A DNA stretch of 64,000 nt from Parus major. Lineage: Eukaryota > Chordata > Aves > Passeriformes > Paridae. Below, piece after piece: positions 35,600 through 48,929 of this stretch. Location: NCBI RefSeq assembly GCF_001522545.3, contig NC_031774.1, positions 49,283,410 to 49,347,409 on the forward strand, given 5' to 3'. Within the stretch, counting starts at the first letter, position 1. Each line of letters starts with the position of its first letter. The notes beneath the pieces were generated by a model, which was not told where the DNA came from, did not search any database, and saw nothing but the letters and a program-made list of their open reading frames with translations. The position numbers were made by a program, and so were the translations under genes.

Positions 35600-36430
35600 A
35601 GATATCTACTTAAATGCCTTGATTATTCAGTACCTTTATGTCAATGCAGAAAATAATAATCAACTTCTCTCTTTCATACTATCATCTCCCAGAAGAATTC
35701 AACTACTAGAAACTTATTGCAAGTGCCAAGACATTTTTGTTTGACTCTTCTCAGCGGGCCATGTCTTCAAAGAGCAATCATGATGCACATTTGCAAATAG
35801 AAATATTTGTTAAAGCCAATGTTCATCCCAAAGGGATCTCTCCTTGTGAGTGCATTGATGGATTTTTGCCTTTTACAGGAAGGTAAAATAGGAAGTAGTT
35901 TATTGTTCAATACCGGGCCTGTGACAGACTCCTAACTGGAGAATTGGAGACCATAAAACACCAAATGATTATATCCTTCAGTCCTGCTATCATGCCTGAA
36001 AGGAAATGATTTGATGCATTAAGCATTCTGCAGGTTAAAAACAAATTATCTCCATTTGTATTTATTTGCAAATCTAAAGAGCTATCGAGCTCACAAACCT
36101 CTTCTGGCCTATTAAAACCATCCAGCACCAATTTTAAGAGTGCTTGGGAGGCAGCTTGCAAACAAGTAGCACCCAAAACCATGGACAGACTTTCCGAGAG
36201 CTCCATCTACAACACATTGAGTTTATTTTGGGACACAAACAGGAACCAAGCCCTTCTGAAAATCTGTGCTTCATTAGGAATTCTGATTATTATTAAAATC
36301 TGGCAGTCATTGAAGGTGCTGAGTACTTGAAAACTCAGTGCTAGGTTCTCTTGAATTTCCTGTTGGAGAGTTGTTAATATACCAGGCAAGGTTTTTGAGT
36401 TAGAAATATGTTTAATCAAATTTTGAGATA
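35600..36430. promoter_or_regulatory. Candidate conserved element with two POU palindromes
   Basis: Long unique segment with two exact ATTTGCAAAT palindromes at 35789-35798 and 36064-36073, plus ATCATGATGCAC, TTGATGCATTAAGC and GCTATCGAGCTC words. On the minus strand one frame spans 36419-35907 with a single stop (TAG at 36207-36209), i.e. about 170 codons in AT-rich DNA. Its translation matches no family I recognise. The look is that of a large vertebrate conserved non-coding element; a decayed coding exon is an alternative. Confidence 0.4.
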
Positions 36431-37166
36431 CATATCCAGGTACCAGGTTACCTCCTTAAAATATGTTTAAATCACTGCTGTAGGAAAAACAGGGTGACAT
36501 TGTTGTATGATAACATCATTACATCTCATGCACTCAGTGGTTTCATAGAGCTACAAAAATAAAAATGACAGCAACTTCTTATAAAGAACTGGAAATAAAA
36601 TATTTTTAGTCCAATTGCTAAAAATTATAATATACTCAAAACAGACAAAAACTTGAGGCTGTTTCTATTGATTAAAATGTCTGGATTAATTACTGACAAG
36701 TCATAGTAGGAGAATTTAGAGAAGCAAAGACTCAAATTTAGGGGTCTTACACTTTAAAGTTACCAGTACAAAGGGCTGTTCCAAAGTCCAAATGCAGTGG
36801 AAACAACAGCTTCCTAGTCTGGGAGAAATTACTTACATTGGATAAAGCAGTTGAGTACTGAGCACTTGGCTTTATTTTCCCCCTCTGGGTCACACCATTG
36901 TTCTGTCATTTTGAACAAAAGAAAAATATTTTAAAAGGATAATATTTCCAGGTCTCAAAGACTTGCCTTCTCTCCTTAGCTCTTCACAAGAAAAAGAACT
37001 TTGAGATAAATTGCCCTGTGAAATAAGAGAAGTTCTAATGGGTAAAATACTGCAAAAGGGATTAGACACTCCTGGGCTTTTGGATAATCCTCAAATGTTC
37101 AAATATTTAATGTCTCAAATTTTAAGAGGCATTTGTACAATGCCCTTAATAAGATGATTTAACTCT
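36431..37166. other. Non-coding DNA, no gene seen
   Basis: AT-rich unique sequence with no recognisable repeat or exon. Confidence 0.55.
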
Positions 37167-37255
37167 TGGTCAGCCCTGAAGTGGTCAAGAAGTTGGACTA
37201 AATGACCCTTGTGGGTCCTTTCCAACTGCAACTATTCTATTCTACTTTATTCTAT
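37167..37255 (+). mobile_element. CR1 LINE 3' tail fragment
   Basis: Only the last ~90 bases remain: TTGGTCAGCCCTGAAGTGGT, AGTTGGACTAAATGACCC, GTGGGTCCTTTCCAACTGCA, then repeated ATTCTATTCTA-type tail units ending in TTCTATC. The GTTGGACTAGATGAT block and octamer tail are diagnostic of CR1. The tail motif differs from the copies at 9.1 and 27.4 kb, indicating another subfamily. Confidence 0.9.
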
Positions 37256-40200
37256 CAAGTGAGGATCTCTGTGGGGACCACTGAGGCCAATGGGACACAT
37301 AAAAAATACTTAACTTTGTGAATGGATACAAAAAAAATCCATTCTTTAGGGAGGACACCATTGGGATTCATGAGGAAGAATATGCTAAAAGAATGTTATA
37401 TATAAAAATAAAGATAAATCAATGTGCAAAGTAAGAAAAATACCTTTTAAAGTATTTTAAAGATAATTTAAATTTTAAAGAAGAGGCAGTTTTTCACATT
37501 TATTCCTCAGGTAGTTGGCAATGTCCTATCTGCATTGTAATCTGTGGAACATCTGGGTTTGATCTGAAGCTGCTATTCCACCAGATGTGCTAAAAAAGTT
37601 GTCCCTTCTCAGGTGGATGTGGACACTGGCTGCATAATGAGCCTGCAACCTTCTGTCCCAGGTGCTGGCTGTAGCAAAGGCTCTGGTTCCTCTTAGGATG
37701 ATTTATGATTGCTGGTTTCCTTCTTCTGCCTTAGGTGGAAGCTAAAAGTATCAGGCCTTTTGAGGGAGACCAGCAGTGCACTTCCTTCTGCTGGTGGCTT
37801 TTTGGTGGATGAAAGCTCCAGAGACAGTCCTGGTCTGGCCCAGCTGCAGACAGGGGTCCCTGGAAGGTGAGAATAAGTCTATGTCTCTGGAGCACCCTTT
37901 GTTCCAGCCCCTAAGAGCAGACAACTTCCATCTGCAGCTAATGCAGGGTAGCAGGGAGGTAAGATTGCCATGTAAAATGATTTCTGTTTCATTTCATCTG
38001 AATCATCCCAGTGAAAAATTAGTCTTACACCCACCAACGCCCTTAAAGGGATATGCTCCTTTTAATGTGTGAGATGAAGAACAGGAGGAGGATAAGAGAT
38101 GAAAGAGAAGAACTCTGATAACTGTGGGATCTAGAAGCTATAGTGCGCTCAATTAATTAGAATCTTCTCTTGCTGAAAAAAAATGGTCTCTCTGTGCACA
38201 TATTTAAAAACTGGTAATAAAATATCACTACTGCACCACTATGGAGTCTCTTTGAGATGCTCAATGAAATACTTGAATTACAAAGTAACAATTTCTATTG
38301 TTAGGAGTTGCTGCTATTCTCTTTTTATTGATGTCATAAAGTAGGTATTTATGAGATGAGGTTATTAAGATCAATAGTATAAATGGAACACCTAATTCTC
38401 TCTTTTTCAGACCAGCACAAAGCATTCCTTGGGTGGAATACGTGAGAATAAAAGGTGACTGGATACTGTCAGTTAACCCTAATCCAAATGCAAAGAGCTC
38501 ACCCTATTAACAATGAGTCATTTTTTGCATGTTTCTTAGATCTGGAACTATCTTGTCCCTAAGTAGCCTTTATGAAATGTACAGATTTGATATCATTGCA
38601 GGATAGGATTTGCCACATTTACAACTAACACTGAAACTCTATTTTTGTCTTTTTAAAAATACAAAAGACAAGATGGAACATTTTATTTTAAAATCCATTT
38701 AGTAGTGTGTTTTTAATAAATATGATCCTTCTTTGTGAAAAAATGTCCTTTTGCAAAGAGCAAAAATCTCAGATTTTAACACTGATACCAAGTCTTCCTA
38801 TCTACTAAATAATGAGCTGCAAAGAAACTATGGTATGGACTGAGTTAAATCTTTATACTGAATATATGAAGAATTTAACCTATATTTATATAATTATAAT
38901 TATATTTATATAATTTTTAACCTATATTAATAATTTTATTGCTCAGACTAAGTTGCAAAAGACAGTGTTTTTGAGCCAAATGCAGTCACCAAACTCTCTC
39001 AGCTGTTTCTAGTGATCTGCCTCTTGTTTCCATTTCCCATTTTCAGAGAGGCAGCATCACAACTAATTTAAGGTCATGATTAAATATCAGTTTCTTTTAG
39101 GGGACATCATTCAAGGAAGATATTTGTCAACAGCTGATCATGTTGTTTTTCCTAATGACCTTGCTCCTAGAACTCCATTCTACAAGCACTTGATAACATC
39201 AGTAGGATTTACACACAGGAGCAGGATTTGAAAAGTTCACCAGTCATGGCATGCTACAGAAGACAATGAGTGCTCTCCATTGCCAAATGAAAAAAAGAAA
39301 TTACAGAATATTTTTTCTCGTATTTATGTTAAACAAAATACTTAGAAAATTGGCTAACTTCAGCAATAAAAACAAAAAACCCTCAAACACTTTTATTAAA
39401 TAATCAAAGCATAATATCATTCTAGTATTGCTCACTACCTTAAAATTATCCTATGTTTTAATTTAAAATATGTGTTTTTCAAAAATGCACAGCAAAAATT
39501 ACTGTAATACTTTAAAACCTAAAAAAGCACACCAAAAGAATCTTCAACAGAATTTCACAGATTCACTTCCCTTATCTTAATTGTTTCATTTGCTGTAGTG
39601 TACAAAGAGTTAATTGAAACTGAGTTAGCAAACTGAGATATGAGCTTCTACTATAGCTCTTCCCACTGAACTGTTGAATGAGAAAAAGTTCCAATACCTC
39701 ACAGTTTTTCTATGTGGCCGTGCACAAAAATTTGGTATCCATCTAAGCAATCATAACCAGACACAACAAATTTGCTGTGAAATTTAAAATACATCATCTG
39801 GTGCATCCCAACACTAACAATAGTAATTGACTGGTAAAGTCTTTTCCATGCTACTTATGTCTTTTCCTCTGAGGGTTGTGAAAGCAGAGCAAAGCTATCT
39901 CTGGATTTTGCACCATCAGCTATTGCCTGTCAGCATGTGTGGTGACAGGGAAGGGTTTCCAAAGCAGTGCTGGGATGGGGGAGAGCTGTGGTGAAGCTCA
40001 GCTCTGTGGTGTGTCCCCAGATGCAGCCCCCTGCCAGCACAGGGCTCTGCTCAGCCCTCTTCTCTGTCCTGGGGCATGCTCCTCCTGCACCTGCAGCCAG
40101 CGCCTGTGAAACCTTTACAGGGCTAATACAAAGCTCACATTTGTGTCATGCTGAAATGTATTTGAGGAGGAAAAGACCCTTGCTTGTCTGCCAGGCTGTC

Positions 40201-41129
40201 TATTCCCCACACTGTATTCAAAGCCTCTTTACTGTTGTGCCACAAAGGGTGAATCAGAGAGAGCAGGGAACAAAAACCTTCTAGATGGCAAATCTGAGTA
40301 ACAATGTGAGAGCTACATACTGTGCAATGCCATTATATTACTTCAAATGTTTTGTTCTAGGGAACATTATATACCTATTACATGCTTAAATACAGGCATT
40401 GCTATAGCATAATTAAAATGTTTGTGATCACAGAAATGAAAGGAACTGTTAAAAAGCAAAACTGTATTGCCTCTGTAGGACTGCTGAACTTTGGCTGCAG
40501 GCACAGAAAGAAAAGCCGTCAGCATGAAGCAAGGAGTGTACAGGCCTTTGGCTCCATCTGAAAAAACAAGTTAATAGGTAGAAGGAAGGGCAATTCTCTG
40601 TTGGTGTGTAGCTGAAGAAAACCACTTTCTCTCAGCTCTGCAAGCATGGCTGCTTAAGCAGTGTTTTCATACCTGAAATGGTCCTGTGGACGTGCTTCAG
40701 GGCACTGGCTTTAGTGGGAGCAATGCAACTCTACAGTAATACCTGTTAACCTGTACAACCTAGTACTTGCTGTAGTTTCTTCTCTGGTGAAAAAAAACTA
40801 CATTTGGTCAAAAGGAAAACAAAAGGTACAACTTCCAAACACTTCAAATGTTAGTTTGAGACCTAGAGCTCTTAAATGTATTGATTTTTATTTTTTTTAA
40901 TTTTTTTTTCCAGGAAAGCAGACACTGATTTCCATTTAGGGAAAAAAAAAATTCCACAGGGAAATGTATAAGTGAGCGCTTGCAATCAGCTTTATTCATA
41001 GCTTTGCAGATAAATTGCTGCAAACACCATGCTCTTTTATGCTTTGTTTTGCTTAAGAATTCTAGAGAAGTCCATAAGTGAGATTGTTGCCACAATTGGG
41101 AATCCTTAGTTTAGCTGACAAAGACCTAG
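37256..41129. other. Non-coding DNA, no gene seen
   Basis: Holds an AT-only stretch at 38879-38940 with repeated TATATTTATATAAT units, a GC-richer patch at 39960-40280 with a 105-codon frame lacking any domain, and T-rich tracts at 40884-40910. No exon with good splice context found. Confidence 0.5.
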
Positions 41130-41850
41130 CTAAAGTGCTCTAAGGATGTAGAATTAAATGAGGACTTTGTCCTTCTTTTCCAGTTGGATCCCTGAAGATG
41201 CTAGATTATCTTCTATAACGTGTTTTGCCACAGTCTCTAGAGAAGAACACCTCCTTAAAAGGACAGCATAGTAATCTAATAAAAATCCAATCTATGGAGA
41301 TCCATTACTGTGCAACTGAGAAAACCAAACCAAACAAGATACTAATACAAAAACCTCAGAATTCCTTGGTGAATTTTATGTACTACAGCGTTTACAAATG
41401 ACCACATGGATCGTGTAATATCATCTACTGTGCAGAGTTTCTTTTATAGGTCCCCACGGACTGAAATGCTCAGACACAACAGAGTTGAGCAGGGGGGCCA
41501 GTTGTAGATTTAACCAGGAATTCTTATGGTTTTATGGGCTTGTATGTCAGCCATATCATTGCTTTAAAAATTGGTTTTGTATTTAATAGTAGGAGAGCTT
41601 GACCCCAACGTAGAACAACACATGTATCCCTTTAACTGCACTCTGCAAAGGATTGCAGACTGAAATGTAGAGAGATACTAGCTCTGTGAGTTAAGACGTC
41701 ATTAGCTGCCCAGGAAGGGTAACTTTGTCAATTGTCATTAACACATTTATTATGCTGGTACTTTAAAGATCAGAAGTGTTAACCTGGAAATGGCATTCTG
41801 ATTTAAATCTATTTAACGTTTTGAAGGATTGGTCATTTCTTTATACCTCA
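41130..41850. promoter_or_regulatory. Candidate regulatory segment
   Basis: Unique sequence with CpGs (TATAACGTG, GGATCGTG, CCCACGGAC, CCCAACGTAG, AAGACGTC, TTTAACGTTTTG) and a block TTAAGACGTCATTAGCTGCC with GTCAATTGTCATTAACAC that contains CRE-like (ACGTCA) and TAAC/homeodomain words. Enhancer-like, inferred from composition. Confidence 0.3.
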
Positions 41851-41979
41851 CTGCTCTTTGAGGAGAGTTCTCCCTTTGTTCAGCATCTGTAAATTGCCTG
41901 TATGTGGGTCTCACTTAAGAAAGAAGAAAAAGATCCTGAGTTACTCAGATCTGTCATAAAACTGTCACTTTGGATTATT

Positions 41980-42400
41980 GCTTAAATGTTGGCTGCAGGC
42001 TGAAAACGGTATGTCCATGCAGCACTCGCCAGTTCAGGTGGGGTTTATAAAAGAGAAATTGTTGCTCTGCAGGGAGATACCTGTTAACCTTATTCATTTG
42101 TAAAACTGGTTACATATTTTGACACTCGCCCGTGCAGTCTGACACAGACAAAGCTTTTGACAAGATGAAGTAGATTTACAGTATTTATGTAAGGTTCTCA
42201 GAAAGTGCAGGTTCACAGCAAACTTTATTAACCACACCTAAGCTCTTTCCATGTTAACCAGCAGCTCTGCAGAAAGGCCTTCAGATCTCCTGCCCTTCGA
42301 CCTTTAACAAGATACAAAGCTGGGTCGCAGGTGATACAGGACTCTCATTTAGTGCTTCCAGCTTTACATGCATTCTTCTGTTTTGTGATTCTGACATCTT
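41980..42400. promoter_or_regulatory. Candidate regulatory segment
   Basis: Unique sequence with retained CpGs (AAAACGGTATG, CACTCGCCAG, CACTCGCCCGTGC, CCTTCGACC, GGGTCGCAGG), repeated GTTAACC-type words (42082, 42253) and a CAGGTG E-box near 42033. Two CACTCGCC words lie about 100 bp apart (near 42023 and 42122). Low-to-moderate support for a conserved element. Confidence 0.3.
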
Positions 42401-45094
42401 TTACCAGGCTACAGGTTGTGTGGGACAGAAGTTGGAAAACAAGGGGCTTGTCTTGAGAGATGTTTAGCAGATTCAGTTCCTATGAACCACAGTGCCCAAA
42501 ATAATGAAGGATTCATCCTGCAACTTACTAGACTAGGTTTTGTATGACTGTCTGCATTTTGATATATAGTCAAGGATTAACTTCTAAATAATGGCAAACT
42601 GAAAGTAACAATATTGTACATATGTTTGCATACACAATTTTGTTTTTTTAATTAATATGGCTTACATTCACATTTAATTGTATTTATTCTGACATTTTTA
42701 TAGCGTTTCATCACACATGAGTTTCATCATACTGGGAAAGTCAGTGAGAAAAACTGCAAAAGACATGAATTAAACTGTCTAAAATGTATGCGTTTTATGT
42801 TCATTGTGTAACCACTATCATGAAGGATTTTGTTTAGAACAGAAAAAATACTGATTATCACAAAAGTCTTTGCACAGATTCTTCATACAGTAAGATTCTG
42901 GCACATATTTGAAGAAAATAATTAAAATCATACGAGAGATTTTATTATTACCACAATTTTTCAACTAGAGAAACAGTTGTTTTATCTAAGCTGTGTAGTT
43001 TCCTGGGCAAGGTTCAAGAAAAGGACCCTAAGAGGGAGAAGAGTGGAAATATAATATCAGGTGATGCAGGTAGGCTCTCATTGGCCTGAAGCTGAATTGA
43101 GCTGTGGCTTATCTCCAGGAGCATATTTGAGGAAACTCCGTCTGAGCTTTCTGAAGACTGAGACTCTCAGCAGTTTCTAACATTGGTCAGCCCAATAAGA
43201 GCTGTATCTCATGGCATTCAGGACCACATCCCCTATGGTATGTCTGGCTCACCTTTGCAGTGCTTGAGCAATTACTCCAACATCTAGGACACATAGCACC
43301 TGCTGAACAAGTGCTTCACAGCCAGGCTGTGAACATGCTATGAATCTAATGAGCCATCCCTGCTAATATGGGGGGTGTCAAGGAGAGGAATAAACCTGGA
43401 GTTTAAATGGTAATAAGGATTTCTGGGATTTTGTTGTGCAAGCAGATGTTGACAGTGTCTTTAAAAAGGTTTAAGGTAATCTGTTGCAGCAGTTAATTTC
43501 TCACTGTTTTTTGTGCAGGACTAAACTCCCCACTGTAGCACAGAACTGTCTCATAGTGTATATATTTGATATTCTACAACCATGGTCATCATTCTCATCA
43601 TATCACCACGGGTTTCCTTTGCAGGTGTGCTATATTGCTGCCTCACATCATGCTTTTCCTTGGACACTCTTTTTGGAAGATATTGCATAGGTTCAAGCTG
43701 TTGGCTTGTCTAAGGATTTCTGCTGGGACAGACACAGAAAAAGACACTTCCCTCCTTAGCATAACCTCTGAGCTTCTCTCTGTACCTCCAGACAACCCAT
43801 ATTTTCTGTTCTACCTTCCAACCCTACTGTGACACAGCAAGACACTTGGATTTTTCCCCTGATTACATACAAGCTTTGCAATGTAACTGCTGTATTGCAG
43901 GCTGGGATTTCATGTATTGTAATCAAGTATGATCAATTCACTGCAGGTGCTATGGCAGGCAGAGGACATGCAGTCCCTGGTTTCTAAGTGCTCCAAACCT
44001 AACCTTTAAATGTTGCTACCAAGAGGGGTGATTGGCAGTGCCTTCTGTACTGCAAGGAGATAATTGTGGTGCAATGGTATAATCAAGTGAGACTCATTCT
44101 GTATTTTTGCTATTGTGGAAAAAATTCTGATAAGAGCCATATGGGGTAAAAGACTAGGGTTACAGCAATACAATTACAGGGTTGTTTTATCCAAGCATAG
44201 GTGTGACTGAGACAAAAAGTGAACTTTTCTACAATATATGTATGCAGGCAAAGAATCTGAAAGACTGTGGACTCTATTTCTAACTCAGCTTGCTGTGACC
44301 ACTGAAGAACAGAAGAATTTTCAATGAGGAATTAATGTTATGAAGAGATTTAATATCATATAGCTCATGGCAGACGAAAGATCCTTAGCTCTTAGCTCAT
44401 GATAATCCGGATAGAATTTAACCTTCAAAATTTAAAAGGTGAGTCTGCATTACTTTTAAGACGAGCAAAAAAGATCTATCTAATGCTGTCATTCAGGTCC
44501 AATTCAAAGTTCTTAAAGTTAACAGGTCTCCTTCCCTTTCCTTCAGTGGGCTTTGGCTCAGATCCTGACAGTCACAACTCCAAATGGTGTGATATGTAAA
44601 AGTGCCTTTTTTAAGTGCTCCTTGCAATCAGATAAAACTCTTTCCTAAACAGCATCATCCAATATACAGATTGTAGCAGGTAATTGTAATTGTAAATTAC
44701 TGTAGCAAGCTTAGAATCAACTATTTAAGTACTCACCTGGCAAAACTGCAAAAGCTAACTTTTTTCCTTCTTGCTTTTCAGTATATATTTCATTTTTCAT
44801 GGCTCCCTAACTCAGATATTGCAGTGGCAATTAGGATTGAATCTTGGCATAGACATAGTCAGCCTCCAAGCAAATATTTGTCATTTAAAAATCATGGTTC
44901 ACTTGAGTAAAACTTGGCAAACTGTTCTAAAACTGTATATACAGCAGCTCTATCTGCAAGTATTAATGCATTGAGTATGCACACTTTCTGGCAAAACACA
45001 CTCCCATGCATGTGTGTGCTAACATACAAAATACACAAATACAATTTCCCAGGACATCAGAAATCTTCAGAATATCGAACACTAGATGCAGTTC
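42401..45094. other. Non-coding DNA, no gene seen
   Basis: No repeat recognised up to the CR1 start. The 5' part of the 199-codon frame at 44914-45513 lies here and is non-coding read-through into CR1. Confidence 0.55.
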
Positions 45095-45976
45095 TGGGTG
45101 GGATACTAAGCAAGTTCACAGATGATACAGAATTGGAAGGAGTTGTTGTCTCCCTCGAAGGCAGGGAGGCCCTGCAGAGGGATGAACTGCAGGACTGGGT
45201 AATCACCAACCATATGAAGTTCAACAAGGGGAAGAGATGGGTTCTGTGCGTGGGATGGGGCAATCCTGGATGTATGGACAAAGTGAGGAATGAAGTGCTG
45301 GAGAGCAGTGCCAAGGAACAGGACCTGGGAGTCCTCGTCGATAGCAAAATGAGCATGAGCCAGCAGTACCCTGGCAGCCAGGAGGGCCAAACCTGTCCTG
45401 GGGACATCAGGCACAGCATGGCCAGATGGGCAAGGGTGGGGATTGTGCCACTCTGCTCTGCACTGGGACGGCCTTACCTCCACCGCTGCGGGCAGTTTTG
45501 GGTGCCACAATAAAAGAAGGACTTAAAGCTGTTACAGAGCTTCCAAAGGACAGCCATGAAGATAAAGAGCCTTGAGGGGAAGCCATGTGAGGAGCAGCTG
45601 AGGTCTCTTTGTTCAGCCTGAAGAAGGCTGAGGGGAGAGCTCACTGCAGTTATAACTTCCTCATGGGGAGGAGAGGAGAGGCAGGCACTGATCTCTGTGG
45701 TGACCAGTGACAGAACCTGAGGGAATGACCTGAAGTTTTGTCAGGGGAGGTTTAGGTTGGATACTAGAAGAAGGTTATTCACCCAGAGGGTGGTTGGCAC
45801 TGGAACAGGCTCCCCAGGGCAGTGGTGACAGCCCCAAGCCTGACAGAGTTCAAGCCTGTCATTGTTTGGACAATGCTCTCAGGCACAGGGTGTGACTCGG
45901 GGTTGTTCTGTGCAGGGCCAGGAGCTGGGCTCAATGGTCCTTTTCCTCCCTTCCAACTCAGCTTATTGTGTGGTTT
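45095..45976 (+). mobile_element. CR1 LINE fragment with ORF2 C-terminus
   Basis: The longest CR1 here. The plus frame encodes the end of the reverse transcriptase and following region: FTDDTELEGVV (K-FADDTKLGG in active CR1), a MKFNKGKRWVL block, AKEQDLGVLVDSKMSMSQQ and HRCGQFWVPQ, then stops at 45511. In functional copies the frame continues another ~150 residues; here it is broken. The nucleotide 3' part keeps GGTTTAGGTTGGATACTAG, CAGAGGGTGGTTGGCACTGG and TCCCTTCCAACTCAG. The usual ATTCTATG tail is eroded. 5'-truncated and inactive. Confidence 0.95.
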
Positions 45977-48929
45977 TTGATGCGCCTTCCATACAAAAGA
46001 TTGCTTGGTGTTTTATATTCCCTGGCATAATAGACTCTAATGCCTCCAAAAGGAGTCTTAATAACTAATATTCACATAGGCACGCATTTTGAAATAGGGA
46101 AATAGAAGTATAAAAGGTAAATTTACAATTTCACACATAATAGAAATCGTAGAATATTAGGCTTTTTGCAAATGTCTCAACAACAAGGGGTAAGAGGGTG
46201 GGAAAGATAGAGGTGTTTCAAGATATGTCATAATTCCTAATGTCTAATTTTAATTACCTACATAGCTTCATCTTGCGAACTGCAGAAGCACTGAGAAGCC
46301 TTCACTGTTGTTAATTTTAATGGGAGTTGAGGCTGACCAGCAACTATCAGTACTTCTCAAAATTGGTAGGATTGACCTCTTTGAACACACAGTCCTGGTC
46401 CTTCATGATCAGCAAATGAGACACTGCAATGGAAGGCAGGAAATCGCAGCCAAGAGCTCACTGCCTAAAGCTGAGGAGAGAATTAGGGATGAGAATAATA
46501 ATGAAAGGAGACATTCATGCCAAACCAAACACAAGGGGTTTAAAGCCAGCACAGTACCAGAAAGAATGACCTAAAAAGATCACAGGTCTACTCTCTGTCA
46601 GTGAAAAGATATTTTATCAGCTTTCTTCTTCAGCAGCTCTAAGTGACTCAATATATTAACTCATATGGCAGACACTACACTACAATAAAATATAACCAGG
46701 CGAATTTGTGGCAGATTGGAAACTTTCATTTTAAAATGTCCATGCTTGTCAACTCAATTAGATGAGAATTTACTGGCAAGACAAGCTAAGTAAGTCTTGC
46801 CAAAATACAAGAAAAAAAGCAGACTCATCAGATAACTGTCTGAAGCAGGTACAGCTCACCAGGCTTGGCATTTCCCTCTGCTTTATATGTCTCCTGCACT
46901 GTATCTGTGTGTTAATATTGTCCCATCCCTCAACTGGCAAAAAGTTCTGCTAACTCAGGTTGCCTGTTTTGCCATCTTGCTCCTCTTTGACAGTCTAAAT
47001 CCTTTCTCTTTTATTCTGATGTGACAGTGGAATGCACTGAGGTGTAAATTTTTGCCCATTTTTGCCTATCATCTGGCTGCCACTCAGCTCTCTTATGACC
47101 AAATCACAGTATGCTCCCACAGCCAAAACTCACTGCTACTCCACAGAGGTAGGAGGATAAACCACTACTATCAAGGGTCTCCCCTGAAAGTCTGACCGTG
47201 AATGGCGTTGGGTTGGGATTTTGGTTTGAGTTTCTTTTGGAAACTTTATATACTAATAAAAATTGAGCTTCTATTATGTGATATACATCTAATTAAAATG
47301 TACTATAATTGTTGAAGTATTTTACTGAAGTGATTTTCTTTTTCAAGCAACAGGTTTGCCAGATGACAAAAGTTGTGGTTTCTCTGCTGTTGCAAGGAGC
47401 TCAGAGCTAAGTACAGAGGGTGGGGTCAGCCCTGGACATCAGCCCCCACCCCAGGAATGACAGCATTTTTCACTAAGCTCTCATGCTCAAGGCTTATGTC
47501 AGGCTTTTTGCCAAACACTCAAGTCCAAGACAAATAGCCTATGTGGGTGTTTTGTGCACAAAGATTGCTGAAGTTCATGGATAAACCTTTTGAAATCTGG
47601 CTTGTTAGAATTAACTATAATATAGATCAGAGTTAGCTGTCTATTGAAAAGCACTGTGAGAGGAATATAAATTACCCATGAATCAGAATGACCTGATGGT
47701 TAAGTACCAGCAGCTCTTGGTGAATGTGTTTGTCACCAATTCTCACAAAAAATTCAACCATTTATGTACAGTAGATTTATTTTTTTTTAAATGACTATGT
47801 TCCTATTCTGTCTTTTCAAGTTTTCCATTTTTCCACATAAAAATGAGGTAGAACTCTATGGAATTTGCAAGCAAAATTTCAAAATTCCTAAAAATCTTGA
47901 TTTTTAAATTTCTTTTTAACATATCTATTTCATAAGGCCTATTTTGGTGGCAGGGCTGAAATTTCCCTGTGGGTGAAAAACCTGAGTGACTGTAAGTCAC
48001 ACTGACTCCAGCTTTATGCACCAGAGGAGGTTTATAATAAATTTTATTTTAACGTCAGAAGGTGAAGCTCTGGTTTAGTAACTGCTCCCATTCTTCCACA
48101 GGTTGCCAGCAGAACACAGAACTCATCTTTAGGTATCCTCCAACTTGGTTTTCACCCTTTTTTCCATTCCAGCAGAAAATAAAAGGGTACGTAATTGTTC
48201 ATAGCTGCCCAAAAATCTGAAACCTGGAAAGTGCAGTCTAGGATGTCACCTTGTATGATAAAGCAGGGGAAGGGAAATCATCTGCAAAATGCAGCATCTC
48301 TCACATCAAAGGCATTTCCCTAAGGTATTGGACTACACTTAAAAGTTTTTCCCTTCCCACATGCAGTCAGTATTCTCCCTTTCTTTCTCTTGCCTGAGAG
48401 AATGGCTCTGTTTTCACTCTGAAAGTCATCTCCTGCTTCAGTTAGCAACAAAACCAGAAGAAGCTGTATTGTTAAAAGGTACCACAGTCTACCATGGTCT
48501 ATAGCCATGATGAAAGAACCTCCTGGAGAACAACTCTGCCACGTATTTCCATTGCACCATGTCACCATCCTGCCTTCCTTCCCAGCATGGACATGGTCAC
48601 ATTGTTATTTATGTGTTATATATAAATATATTATATATGTTATTTATTTGATACATGTTATTTACCACCAGGCAATGTGGTGGGGGGACACTCAAGTGAG
48701 TCGAGTCAGGATCACAGGCAGAGCAATCAGGTTAGCACACAACTCCACTAAGCTGACATATCCTGTTACTCAGCATTTAATTCCATCAGACTTTACCCTG
48801 GCTGTGGTAACATGGCCATCCTTTTGCTACCAGGCAGTATCCCTGCATTTCTCTCATCATGCAGGGGACACACACTTGTAGAGCCAGAGCAATAAGATTC
48901 TGGGATGTAAGCCTGCGGAGCCTAAGACT
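45977..48929. other. Non-coding DNA, no gene seen
   Basis: Mostly AT-rich unique DNA. A GC-rich imperfect hairpin (GGGTGGGGTCAG versus CAGCCCCCACCCC) lies near 47420-47453. An AT microsatellite lies at 48606-48665. A 124-codon frame at 48507-48881 reads through that AT tract and is spurious. Confidence 0.5.
48606..48665. repeat. Degenerate AT/TATTT repeat
   Basis: Runs of TTATTTATG, TTATATATAAATATAT and TTATTTATTTGAT form a low-complexity AT block. Confidence 0.8.

Noticed and set aside
35866..35886. Four-base exon between TTTTACAG and GTAAAA
   Set aside because: Donor is weak and the length breaks frame; likely chance within a conserved-looking segment.
45057..45510. Minus-strand frames of 120 and 134 codons
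   Set aside because: Antisense shadows of the CR1 coding region.
44914..45513. 199-codon frame as a host gene
   Set aside because: Its C-terminal two thirds is CR1 ORF2; the N-terminal part is random read-through.
48507..48881. 124-codon plus frame
   Set aside because: Reads through an AT simple repeat; composition is not protein-like.
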